Under the pieces are notes generated by a model. It was given only the letters and a program-made list of their open reading frames with translations. It was not told the DNA's origin and made no database searches. This document shows positions 27,546 through 40,900 of a stretch of DNA of 64,000 nucleotides, in pieces. Numbering within the stretch: position 1 is the stretch's first letter; each line of letters begins with the position of its first letter. The DNA is taken from contig DILT01000017.1 of assembly GCA_002425185.1 (NCBI GenBank), positions 1 through 64,000 of the forward strand. Direction: 5' to 3'. Made by a program: the position numbers and the translations under genes. The DNA is from Flammeovirgaceae bacterium UBA5585 (GTDB lineage Bacteria; Bacteroidota; Bacteroidia; Cytophagales; Cyclobacteriaceae).

Positions 27546-28825
27546 AGTTTCAAAAATTGTTATTCGGTTGTTTATGGCTAACAGGTTCAGTTTTGCTGTT
27601 CACCTGCGATACAAAAAACAATATTGATCCTGCCTTTAAAAATTATTTTATCAAGTACTATGGCGAAGACGGTAATCATGAGGCAAAGGATTTTGTCGTA
27701 AACGATGACGGTACTGTCATAATTTTAGGTACTGTTTCCTTCGGGCAAACGCAAGCTGTTCAAACAAGACGGGTTTACATTGTGAAAACTGATCTTGAGG
27801 GTAACGAACTATGGAATAGAACGCTTGGCTCAACTTTTAATGAAGAAGCCGCGGATATTGAATCTATTATTGGTGGGCCCGATGCTGGTAATTTCCTTAT
27901 ACTATCAAACTTCGACAGGGCCGCAGATCGGACAAACATGCGCCTTACTGTTATTAATTCAAATGGTGATAGTTTAAAAAGCTATGAATATTCTCAGTAT
28001 TTAAGTCTGCGCGGGTTGTCGGTAACTTCATCCGCTTCTGGAATAATGTACATATCAGGACTTACAACGGATATTGATGCGGGTAGTGATAAAAATGTAC
28101 TGCTGACAACCCCGCCACCTATCCTGGAGGATTATCTTATTATTCGCTTACGCAATGATTATACCATCGAATTTGACGATCGGATAGGAGGTTCCTATGA
28201 GGGGGCTGCCGTTAAAGTTGTTCCATCAGGTAGTTCGTTTGTTTATGCTGCTTATTCCGATGAATTAACATCCAGTAATTTGCCTGATAACAATGAGCAT
28301 GAACATAATTTCATATTCAGATTATTCCTGAGCAATCCAACAAGCGCTGCTGTTTCATTATTTTCCGGTAGCCTTAACCTCGATGAGAAAATGATAGCTT
28401 TTACTGATAAGCCCTTATTTAACACGTTCTGTGCTATTGGTACACAATCCGACTTTAACGGAGCAAATCGCAAGGCCTATGCAACGGTGGTTTCCAGTTC
28501 CCTCAGTTCGGTCATCGCAGAGGGCGTTGTGCTTAGCGGACCTAATGAATACGAAGGGGTTGCTGTTTCTGCCGCGTCAACTTCGTATCTGATGTTGGCC
28601 AACGAAATCAATTCGGCCAATAGGCGAGACATTGTTTTTATAAAAATGAGTACCGGATTGGTACCTGAATTCACCATAAAATTTGGAGCGGTTGATAATG
28701 ACGATCGTGGGGCGGCTGTCGCTGAACTTCCTAGCGGAGATATTCTGATTTTAGGAACCATGCAACTCGCTGGACAACAGGATAAGATTGCCTTAATTAA
28801 ACTGCGTCCAAATGGCACGTTTTAA
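27542..28825 (+). CDS. Predicted lipoprotein, beta-propeller-like
   Basis: A 427-residue lipoprotein: hydrophobic N-terminus with lipobox LLFTC (Cys22). The mature chain contains repeated strand units with an Asp-Gly pattern (DFVVNDDGTVIILGTVSF, IVKTDLEGNELWNRTLG, VAELPSGDILILGTMQL), which resemble the blades seen in T9SS-associated propeller proteins. The function is unknown. It overlaps the preceding barrel gene by ATGA and lies 78 bases before the giant gene, so it probably belongs to the same surface complex. Confidence 0.8.
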   Translation: MKFQKLLFGCLWLTGSVLLFTCDTKNNIDPAFKNYFIKYYGEDGNHEAKDFVVNDDGTVIILGTVSFGQTQAVQTRRVYIVKTDLEGNELWNRTLGSTFNEEAADIESIIGGPDAGNFLILSNFDRAADRTNMRLTVINSNGDSLKSYEYSQYLSLRGLSVTSSASGIMYISGLTTDIDAGSDKNVLLTTPPPILEDYLIIRLRNDYTIEFDDRIGGSYEGAAVKVVPSGSSFVYAAYSDELTSSNLPDNNEHEHNFIFRLFLSNPTSAAVSLFSGSLNLDEKMIAFTDKPLFNTFCAIGTQSDFNGANRKAYATVVSSSLSSVIAEGVVLSGPNEYEGVAVSAASTSYLMLANEINSANRRDIVFIKMSTGLVPEFTIKFGAVDNDDRGAAVAELPSGDILILGTMQLAGQQDKIALIKLRPNGTF

Positions 28826-28903
28826 CCTTGTAAATATTTTGTTTTTAGGGTTACAATTTTGATAATGCGTTATTAATTGTCTATAGTCGGATTACTTTAA
28901 CCT

Positions 28904-31900
28904 ATGCCTCAATTCTACCGTCTTTTATTCGGGTTTTTATTTGTTTTTGGGGCTTTATCCGCTTTTTCGCAAGCCAATGTCACGATCACACCGGCCTCTA
29001 CCGTTGGCGGAGTTCCCATCTGCGTTGGCGGAGCTCCTGTAAATCTAACCACTATTGTTATTGCAGAAACAGATGCAGGCAATGCGCTGGATGATGACGT
29101 TATTGGCGGACCCTTTGGTGACTGGATTAATATTACTTTAACACTCGGAATTCCAGCTGATTTTCAGTTTGTTCCAGGGGTAGGCACTGTTTTCTCAACG
29201 CCAGGGGTTGATGATGTGGTGATCAACTCATTTACAATCCTTGCTAATTCTATATCCATAACGTTTAGTGCTTTTAACAACACCGGCACAGACAAATTTG
29301 ATGCAATCATCATTTCTGGTCTTCAGGTGCGTGCAGTGAGCGGCCCGGCTCAAACGCTAAATATCACGCGTACAGGAGGAACAGCAAATATTCAGGGATT
29401 GGTAAATGGCACTATTGTCGGATCGGTTACAAGTGCTTTACCACCTTCCCCTTCAATTACCGGTCCGACATCGGCCTGTGCCAACCAGGCCGGGTTAGTT
29501 TACACCACAGCAAATGTGGTGGGTAATACGTATGCCTGGTCGGTGGTGGGCGGAAGCATTACAGCGGGAGCAGGCACGAACAGCATTACGGTAACGTGGG
29601 GACCAGCCGGAGTTGGTACCGTACAAGTTACCCAGACAGTTTCTGCTACGGGCTGCACTACCACTACACCACTGTATAATGTAACCGTTAACCCGAATCC
29701 CACACCTCTGATAAGCGGCCCGAATTCGGTGTGCGCCAATCAAGCCGGAGTGGTATACACTACAGCCAACAATGTTGGACATACCTATTCGTGGGCTGTT
29801 ACCGGAGGAACCATTGTTGGTCCTTCGACCAACAACAGTGTTACGGTTGACTGGGGTGTTGCCGGAGCCGGTACGGTTCAGGTTACCGAAACGATCACGG
29901 CTTCTGGCTGTTCAACACAGACGCCATTTTATAATGTAACGATCAATTCAAATCCGGCCCCTTCGATTGGTGGTCCTGTCACAGCATGTGCCAACCAAGC
30001 CGGGTTAGTTTATACCACTGCGAATGTGGTGGGTAATACGTATGCCTGGTCAGTAGTGGGCGGAAGTATTACAGCGGGAGCAGGCACGAACAGCATTACG
30101 GTAACGTGGGGACCAGCCGGAGTTGGTACCGTACAAGTTACCCAGACAGTTTCAGCTACGGGTTGTGCTACTACCACACCACTGTATAATGTCGCAATAA
30201 ATCCTAATCCTGCACCTCTGATAAGCGGCCCGAATTCGGTGTGCGCTAATCAAAGTGGTGTAGTTTACAGTACACCATTCACGGCAGGGCGGCAATATTT
30301 GTGGGAGGTTATTGTTGGGGGAACAATAGTAGGATCTCCAAATAACAACACGGTTACAGTGAATTGGGGTGTAGCAGGCTCTGGTCAGTTAAGAGTAACA
30401 GAAACCATCCTTGCTTCAGGTTGCGCCATTCAGACACCTACCTACAATGTAACCATTAATGCAAATCCACTTCCTACTATAGCAGGTGCTGATCAGGTTT
30501 GCGCTGATCAAACCACTTCGCTTTATTTATATTCAACTCCGGAAACCCCGGGCCACACCTACAACTGGAATGTAATCGGGGGTACAATTACAAGTGGGTC
30601 TGGCACCGGCACACTAGGCGTTCAGTGGGGGCCTGCCGGGGTCGGGCAGGTTTCTGTAATTGAAACTGTGTCCGCTACAGGGTGTAGTACCAGTGCTTTG
30701 CCATTTGACGTAACGATAAATCCGTCCCCCACACCTCTGATAAGCGGCCCGAATTCGGTGTGCGCCAATCAAGCCGGAGTGGTATACACTACAGCCAACA
30801 ATGTTGGACATACCTATTCGTGGGCGGTTACCGGAGGAACCATTGTTGGTCCTTCGACCAACAACAGTGTTACGGTAGACTGGGGTGTTGCGGGTGCAGG
30901 TACAGTTCGGGTTACCGAAACGATCACGGCTTCTGGCTGTTCAACGCAGACGCCATTTTATAATGTAACGATCAATACAAATCCGGCCCCATCGATTGGT
31001 GGATCTGCCACAGCGTGTGCCAACCAGGCTGGGTTAGTATACACCACAGCAAATGTGGTTGGTAATACGTATGCGTGGTCGGTGGTGGGCGGAAGCATTA
31101 CAGCGGGAGCAGGCACGAACAGCATCACGGTAACGTGGGGACCCGCAGGAGTTGGCACCGTACAAGTTACCCAGACAGTTTCTGCTACGGGGTGTGCTAC
31201 AACCACACCATTGTATAATGTCACCATCAATCCTAATCCGACACCATTGATTGCTGGCAACAACAGTGTTTGCGCCAATCAAGCCGGAGTGGTATACACT
31301 ACAGCCAACAATGTTGGTCATACCTATTCGTGGACGGTCACCGGAGGAACCATTGTTGGTCCTTCGACCAACAACAGTGTTACGGTAGACTGGGGTGTTG
31401 CGGGTGCAGGTACAGTTCAGGTTACCGAAACGATCACGGCTTCTGGCTGTTCTGTACAGACTCCGTTCTATAATGTAACAATCAATACAAATCCGGCTCC
31501 ATCGATTGGTGGACCTGCCACAGCGTGTGCCAACCAAACAGGCTTAGTATACACCACTGCGAATGTGGTGGGTAATACGTATGCGTGGTCGGTGGTGGGC
31601 GGAAGCATTACAGCCGGAGCAGGCACGAACAGCATCACGGTAACGTGGGGATCAGCCGGAGTTGGCACCGTACAAGTTACCCAGACAGTTTCTGCTACGG
31701 GGTGTGCTACAACCACACCATTGTATAATGTCACCATCAATCCTAATCCGACACCAGTAATCAGTGGTAGTAACAGCGTATGTGCAGGTGAGCAGAATGT
31801 AACCTATTCGGTTGCGCTGAATGCAGGAAGAACTTACAACTGGACAGTTACCGGAGGAACCATTGATGGCCCATCAACAGGTAACAGCATTGTTGTTGAT

Positions 31901-34900
31901 TGGGGAGTGGCCGGTATTGGAACTGTAGCTGTACTTGAAACAATTTCGGCTTCTGGCTGTAGCACACTTACGCCCGATCTCACGGTAGTTATAAATAATT
32001 CTCCTTCGCCAATAATCAGTGGGTTGACAACGGTTTGTGCAAACACTACGGGCGTTGTTTACTCGACACCAAACGTTATTGGAGATTTATTCTCCTGGTC
32101 TGTAACTGGCGGAACAATTGTAGCGGGAGCAGGCACTAATTCCATAATTGTAGATTGGGGAGCCGCAGGTGCAGGGTCTGTTACCGTAACTCAGTTTATT
32201 ATTAGCAGCAGTTGTACCGTTACCACCCCTCCGTATAACGTAACAATTGAAGCAATACCAACGCCAACAATTACTGGTGATAATACGGTCTGTGAAAATG
32301 CACAAAACAAAGTGTACAGTACTCCGTTGGTTGCAGGTCATACGTATGCCTGGGTTGTAACTGGTGGAACCATTGATGGTTCATCAACCGGTAATAGCAT
32401 TGTTGTAGATTGGGGTGCTGCCGGAACGGGAACGGTGCAACTGACCGAAACGATAACTGCTTCGGGTTGCTTCATTACCACATCGATTTTTAACGTAAAC
32501 ATCAATACTCTTCCAACACCGGTTATCACCGGACTTTCTATAGTTTGTGCCAATGATGCGGGAGTGGTTTACTCTACTCCAAATTCACCCGGTAATATTT
32601 ACACCTGGTCGGTTTCCGGAGGTTCTGTAGTATCCGGTGCAGGTACGAATTCCATAACTGTTAATTGGGGTGCTGCGGGTATTGGTACCGTTGAGGTAAC
32701 GGAAGTTGTTCCTTCCAGCAGTTGCATCACATCCACCCCGGTTTATTCGGTTACTATTAATCCCACGCCTGCACCTGTTATCAGTGGCGATAATACCGTA
32801 TGTGCGAATGAACAAAATGTAGTTTATACTTCACCATTTACAGCGGGGAACACATACAGTTGGAATGTTACAGGAGGTACAATTGATGGACCTTCAACAA
32901 ACAATACAGTAACGGTAGATTGGGGTGTGGCCGGATCAGGCACACTCACGCTCACTGAATCAGTAGGTGGCTGCACAACCTTTACACCAGTTTATACTGT
33001 TACTATTAATCCTAACCCAACCCCTGTAATAGCCGGAAATACAAATGTTTGCCGTACGGAAACAGGTGTTCTGTACACTACCCCTCAGGTGGTTGGAAAT
33101 ACGTATGCATGGACAGTTGTTGGTGGTACTATTGACAGCGGTGCAGGAACAAACCAAATTTCTGTAACATGGACTTCCGCAGGCACAGGATCCATATCCG
33201 TTGTGGAGACCATCACAGCCACCGGCTGTAATACTTCGGCCACACCGCTGCTTGTTACCGTGTCACCCAATCCTTTGGTGAATGCCGGTAGTGATCAGGA
33301 GATTTGTCAGGGATTGGCGTTTAATTTTGCTACCCAAGCAACTCCGGCAACAGCCTCTAACTTTGCTTCTCTGCTCTGGACCACTACTGGGACTGGTGTA
33401 TTGGCAAATGCTACCACATTAACGCCAAATTACACTCCGGGTGTTGGTGAAACAGGGGCCATAACGTTCACGCTTACAGCTGAAGGAATTGGCACCTGCG
33501 CGGATGTAGCGGATCAAATGATTCTCAACATTACTCCGCTGCCAACCGTCAATGCCGGAAGTGACAGTGAGTCGTGTGCAGGATTAATTTTCAACTTCTC
33601 AACACAAACTACACCGGCATCAGCCACCAGTTTCGCAACGTTAGCGTGGTCGCATACCGGAACAGGGACACTGTTTAATCCAAACACGATCGCCCCGACC
33701 TACTTACCTGGGGCTGGAGAGACAGGCACTATTACATTTACGTTGCTGGCTACCAGTACCGGCAGTTGTCCAAGTGTTTCCGATCAAATGGATTTAGTCA
33801 TTACGCCTGCACCAACCGTAAATGCTGGCGGTGATGCAGAGATTTGTCAGGGATCAAGCTTTAACTTTAGCGCTCAGGTTCCGTTGGCAACCGCAACCAA
33901 CTTTGCCTCCTTGTTGTGGACAACCACTGGTACAGGAACATTAACCGGGGCCAACAGCTTAACACCTTCATATACCCCAGGAGTTGGCGAAACAGGATTT
34001 GTAACTTTTACCTTAACCGCTACCGGAAATGGCTCGTGTGCCTCTGTACAGGATGCCATGCTGTTACAAATCACGCCTGCCCCTTTAGTTAATGCCGGAA
34101 GTGATGCGGAAATCTGTCAGGGTTCCAATTTTAGTTTTTCAACTCAGTCTACACCTGCCTCAGCCAGCAACTTTGCTTCAATAGTATGGACAACTACCGG
34201 AAGCGGAACGTTATTTAACGCAACAACACTCACACCAACGTATTTCCCGCTGGCCGGTGAAACTGGTGTAATTACCTTTACCTTAACTGCTAATGGAAAT
34301 GGTAGTTGTGCCAGTGTTAATGATCAGATGAGCCTTACCATTACGCCTGCTGCCATCGTATCCGCAGGCAGTGACGCTGAAACTTGCCAGGGTATTACCT
34401 ATAATTTCACTACACAATCAACACCCGCATCGGCCAGTAATTTCAATACCATTAACTGGACAACTTCCGGGACAGGTTTATTAACCAATGCAAATACACT
34501 TACACCAAGTTATACACCTGGTGTTGGGGAAACCGGAAATATTACCTTCACACTAACAGCCACCGGTAACGGAAGCTGCACAACCGTTAATGACCAAATG
34601 GTTTTGACGATTACACCTTCACCTACAGTATTTGCCGGCAGTGATGCCGAGACCTGTCAGGGAGTAACCTTTAATTTTTCTACGCAATCATCTCCGGCTA
34701 CAGCATCACAGTTCAGCAGTATTTTATGGACAACCACCGGAACCGGAATTTTGGTTAATGCAACAAGCTTATCACCAACCTATACACCGGGTGTGGGCGA
34801 AACGGGTGCAGTAACATTCACGCTTACGGCAAATGGAAATGGTAGTTGTGCCAGTGTAAATGATCAGATGATATTGACGATAACGCCTTCTGTAATTGTT

Positions 34901-37900
34901 TCTGCCGGCAGCGATGCTGAGACCTGTCAAGGGGTAGTTTTTAATTTTAGTACGCAATCTACACCAGCTTCTGCCAGTAACTTCAATACCATTACCTGGA
35001 CTACAACCGGTAGTGGTGTTTTATTAAATGCAACAACACTTACGCCATCGTATACACCGGGTGTTGGAGAAACCGGAAATGTAACGTTTACCTTAACGGC
35101 AACCGGTAATGGAAGCTGTACTACATTGAATGATCAAATGATTTTGGTGATAACTCCGGCACCACTTGTTTCTGCCGGAAGCGATGCTGAAACCTGCGAA
35201 GATATTAGTTTCAATTTCAACACCCAGTCAATATTAGCATCAGCTTCAAATTTTGCTTCCATTGTGTGGACCCACACGGGCAGCGGAACAATTTTCAATG
35301 CCAATACGCTCACACCAACGTATACTCCGGGAGTTGGCGAAACCGGAACAATAACATTTACACTAACCGCCACCGGAAACGGAAGTTGTGCATCAGTAAA
35401 TGACCAGATGAACCTGGTAATCACACCCGAACCTGCAGTGTCCGCAGGGAGCGATGCTGAAACCTGCCAGGGAGTGGTATTCAATTTCAGTACGCAATCT
35501 GTTCCTGCAACGGCATCTGATTTTGCATCTCTGTTATGGACGCATAGTGGAACGGGTACGCTGACAAACGCTACAACACTTACACCAAGTTATACACCCG
35601 GAGTAGGGGAAACCGGTAATGTCATGTTCACCCTTACTGCAAATGGTAACGGTAGCTGTGCAAGTGTCAATGATCAGATGATTCTGGTAATCACGCCAGC
35701 CCCTGTTGCATTTGCCGGTAGTGATTCTGAAACGTGCCAGGGTGTTAATTTTAACTTCAGCACACAAACCGCTCCAGCATCAGCTTCCAATCTTTCATCT
35801 TTATTGTGGACGCACTCCGGCACCGGTACAATTTTCAATGCCACTACACTCACACCTACCTATCAGCCAGGGGTGGGTGAGGCCGGCAACGTAACCTTTA
35901 CACTTTCTGTTAATGGCAACGGAAGCTGCATCAGTGTAACCGATCAGATGATTCTGGTGATTACCCCCGCGCCAACCGTAAACGCTGGCAGCAATGCGGA
36001 AACCTGCCAGGGTGTGGCCTTTAATTTCAGCACGCAATCCATCGCTGCATCGGCTACAAATTTCAGCAGCATCGTGTGGACCACGACCGGTACCGGTATT
36101 CTTACCAATGCTACCACGTTTACCCCTACGTATACACCAGGCGCTGGCGAAACAGGAGCAGTAACCTTCACCTTAACAGCCAATGGAAACGGAAGCTGTG
36201 CAAGTGTAAATGACCAAATGATTTTGAACATTACTCCGGCACCTGTTGTGTCTGCTGGAAGTGATGCCGAAACCTGCCAGGGCGTTAATTTTAATTTCAG
36301 CACCCAATCTACGCTGGCCAGTGTATCTAATTTCAGCAGCATTCTATGGACAACCACCGGAACAGGTTTGCTCAGCAATGCCAACACATTAACACCAACC
36401 TATGCTCCCGGTGTTGGAGAGACCGGATCGGTAACCTTTACACTGACAGCCAGCGGAAACGGAAGTTGTGTTTCTGTTAATGATCAGATGATTTTAACCA
36501 TCACACCTGCACCCACTGTTTTTGCCGGAAGTGATGCCGAAACCTGTCAGGGGGTAACGTACAATTTTACCACACAAAGTTTACCGGCATCGGCAACAAA
36601 TTTCCAAACCATACTCTGGACAACCACCGGTACCGGCATAATTAACAATGCCAATACGCTTACACCATCGTATACACCCGGAGTTGGAGAAACAGGCAAT
36701 GTAATTTTTACCCTAACAGCAACAGGTAATGGAAGCTGTGCAACCATTCAGGATCAGATGACACTTGTTGTTACCCCTGCTCCGATAATTTTTGCCGGCA
36801 GCGATGCTGAAACCTGCCAGGGTGTAAACTTTAATTTCAGTACTCAAAGCTCGTTAGCAACAGCCTCAAATTTTGCCACCATAGTTTGGACAACTACAGG
36901 TACCGGAATACTTTTTAACGCCACTACACTTACCCCCACGTATCAGCCTGGTGCTGGAGAGGCGGGTAATGTAACGTTTACCTTCACGGGCACCGGTAAT
37001 GGAAGCTGCGCTTCGATTAACGATCAAATGGTTCTGACCATCACGCCCTCGGTTATCGTTTCAGCCGGTAGTGATGCAGAGATTTGCGAGGGATCAATAT
37101 TTAATTTCACTGCCCAATCGACATTGGCATCAGCCAGTAATTTTAATACGCTCAGCTGGACAACAACCGGGACAGGATTACTGACCAACGCCAATACACT
37201 TACGCCTACTTATACACCAGGTGCCGGAGAAACGGGTAACCTAACCTTTACGCTAACCGCATCAGGAAACGGCAGTTGTGTAAGCTTAAACGATGCCATG
37301 ATTCTGCGTATCACGCCAGCCGTTATTGTGAATGCCGGAAGCGATCAGGAAATATGCCAGGGGAGTGTAATAAATTTTGCAACTCAAGCGATACCGGCTA
37401 CGGCTTCAAATTACAGTTCGCTGTTGTGGACGCATAACGGAGCCGGAACATTGTTTAATGCCACCACATTATCACCAACTTATTTTTCAGCACCCACAGA
37501 GACTGGCACGATAACGTTTACACTTACTGCTATTGGAAACGGAAGTTGTGTCACACAAAATGACTTCATGACCTTAACCATCACTCCGGCTCCAGTTGTG
37601 ATAGCCGGAAGCAACGATGCTATTTGTGAAGGTACACCCACTTTTGATTTCGCTTCACGATCGGTTATTGCCTCCAGTTCTAACGGAAGTACTTTGTGGA
37701 CGCATACCGGAACGGGTAGCCTGAATGATGCAACGGCTTTGAATCCTGTGTATACAGTTGGTGCAGGCGATATTAATACCACAATCACATTTACGCTTAC
37801 CGTTACCAGTGCTTCTGTACAATGTGCTGTAGTGAATAGTAGTTTTACGCTTCGTGTTAATCCAACAGCTCTGGTTTCAGTTCCTTCTACTTCAGTAGAT

Positions 37901-40900
37901 GTTTGTGAGCCCACATCCATTATCCTTACGGGAACAGTGGGCGGTAGCGCAAATGCAGGAAGCTGGTCGTTGCTTACCGGTACCGGTACACTTTCTACCA
38001 GCAGTATAACAGGGCTAACCGTGAGTGCATCATACACTACTACGTTGGCCGATGTTGGAAATACATTAACCTTCCGGTTAACAACCAATGATCCGGATGG
38101 TGCAGGACCTTGCGTGCCGGCCTTTATCGATGTTGATTTTAACGTTAACGAATCAGCCAAAGTAAATGCAGGCCCTGATTTTGCCATTTGTGAATACAAT
38201 GACATTATCCTGAATGGTTCGTTCAGTGGAGCAACGTCATCCGTAACCTGGACGGGTGGCACGAATAACTTTGATGTTGCAACAAACCCGATAACCGGGT
38301 ATACCTTATCTCCGGCAGAACGTGCAGCAACTAATTTATCGTTAACGTTTACGCTAACCACCAATGATCCTCCCGGAGTTTGTCCGGCCGTGTCCGATCA
38401 GGTTGTGGTGGCCGTAAGGGATACATTGAACTTTGTGACGATTGTGGGGCTTGACCCGGTGTATGCTGAAAACAGTTCGCCTGTAACTATTAGTGGCATA
38501 CCGGGTGGGGGAACTTTCTCCGGACCAGGTATATCAGGAAATACATTTTTCCCTTCAATTGCAAACCTTACCCCAGCAATAAATATTATTACCTATACCT
38601 ATCAGGATCCTATAACAGGCTGCTTTAGTTCGCCAAACAAGCATGTAATAGTTAATCCAATAACAACAGTTGATTTTCGGGTGAATACTGAACTTCCGGA
38701 TCCACTAGGTCTCGCTAATGGATATATTTGTGCCAACCAAGGCGATCTGATTTTGCGAGAAGAACCTAATGAAGATATTCCTCTTCTTATCCCTCCGTCA
38801 GAAGCCGTGTTTACCAGTCCTGATCTACCTGCTGGACGAATATATTTTGATGGTAGCGGTCCTTTGGCAGATCAAAGTTTTAAGCTGAGAACTGACGGAC
38901 TGGCTCCCGGACTTTACACTATTATTTATACGTTCACCAATAGTTTTGGGGCTGCAAACCCAGTGGCGCGTATAATTCGAGTAACCGCAGCGCCAAGAGC
39001 AATAATTGACAATGCTAATTCTTGCATTGATTCAAGTATAAATTTCAAGGAATCCTCGGATATTCCAGGTATCAATCCGTTTGGTGCTTTCATTACTAAT
39101 TTTGCTTGGGATTTTGGTGATGGAAACGGAAGTACACAGCAGGAGCCTACCTATCAATACAGCGCATCAGGACAGTATGACCTTAAATTGAGAGTCACTA
39201 CAAATGAGGGATGTTTTCGGGATACGCTTAAGACTATCCGGGTAGGTCCTATACCCACCATGGCATTTACATGGTCTGAATTCTGTAATGGCAATGACAC
39301 AAAGTTTGTGGACAATACGAATCCCGGTATTAGTACAATAGATTTTTATACTTGGGTATTTGATGATGGCTTTATGATTAGTGGTCCGGCTGGCTCACCT
39401 ATACCGGGTGGAACCAATGGTGGAAGAACTACAGGAACATATACAAATCCTAACCATAGGTATGATACATTCGGTCAATATGACGTTCAACTTTCGGTCA
39501 CTACAAATGATGGGTGCTCAAATAATTTAGTGCGAAATGTTTTCATTCAATCTTATGGTACTCCGTCAGTCACTACAGGATATTTTGAGGATTTTGAACT
39601 ATCTCCAGGAACCTGGGTGCCAACAAAAGCTAACAATGGAGCTCAGGTTGCTGATTTGATTACCACTCAAAATAGTTGGGTTTGGAGTACACCATCTGGA
39701 TCCATTATAAATTCAGCATCTGCTGGTTCTGCAAATGCATGGTGGACCGGATTAAATCCTAATGTATCGGCTACCAACTCAACTTATTATAACACTGAAA
39801 AATCAGCCGTTATAGGACCATGTTTGAACCTCACCAACATCGAGCGGCCAATGGTTTCTGTGGACTACTGGTCAGACTTAGAGGATCAGCGTGACGGAGC
39901 AGTTCTGCAATATTCAGTTGATGGCGGAGTGAATTGGTTAGCTGTAGGTGATATTAGCGGGGCTGGACTAAACTGGTACAACCGCGGAGCATTGGTGGGT
40001 AACCCTGGCTTACAAAATATAGGGCAATTCGGATGGACAGGCATTCAGAGTAACTGGAAGACCGCACGCTTTAACCTGGATATGATTGATCCTGCTGAGC
40101 GTCATGAAGTTATTTTCAGAATTGCCTTAGGAAGTGATGAAAACAATGGTACGCCATCTCGACCCTTCGAAGGCTTTGCTTTCGATAACATATTTATCGG
40201 TGAAAAGGAGCGAAATGTACTGGTTGAATACTTTACCAACGCAGGCATTAATCCAGCTTCAAATAACTACCTGAACGATCTCTTCTTTAGCCAGACGGAT
40301 CCTACTGCACCCGGCCCGCCATTTGCGAAAAAGAAATCTGATTTCTTTAAAATTGAGTACCACATTGCCAATCCATCAGCCGACAACCTGAATAGCGATA
40401 ACCCTGTTGATCCGGCCGCCCGTAGCTTATTCTATGGAGTTGCACAACCGCCAGCAGCTATCATGGATGGTATTTTGGGTAATTATTACGGTACGGCATT
40501 TAATGGCGATCAGACTAAAATTACGGCACGTGAAGCTGACAAACGGGCGTTGGAAGATCCGTTATTCAGAATTTCACTAACACAAAATGCTAATCCTACC
40601 GATTCAATAAGCGCAATGCTGAATTTTGAATACATCGGCATCGGCACCTTTAATGCTCCGGTTACCTTCCAACTGGCGCTGGTGGACAGCCTGGTGGGTA
40701 CGGGGCCAAATGCCAATATTCATGTGCTGCGGAAATTGCTTTTAGGAAGTGAGGGGTTAACGGTGAACACATCGTGGACTACCGGAACCTCACAAAGTGT
40801 TCCTGTTAAATCCATTATTGATGTGCCGGTGGCCAATGGAAATAATCTGTGGTTAGTGGCTTTTGTGCAAGACCGGAACACTAAACGCATCCACCAATCC

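Noticed and set aside
35944..38364. Several minus-strand open frames (up to 294 codons) within the giant gene, each with similar repeated peptides
   Set aside because: They are antisense images of the coding repeats; their similarity to each other comes from the repeats, and none has a start signal or promoter.
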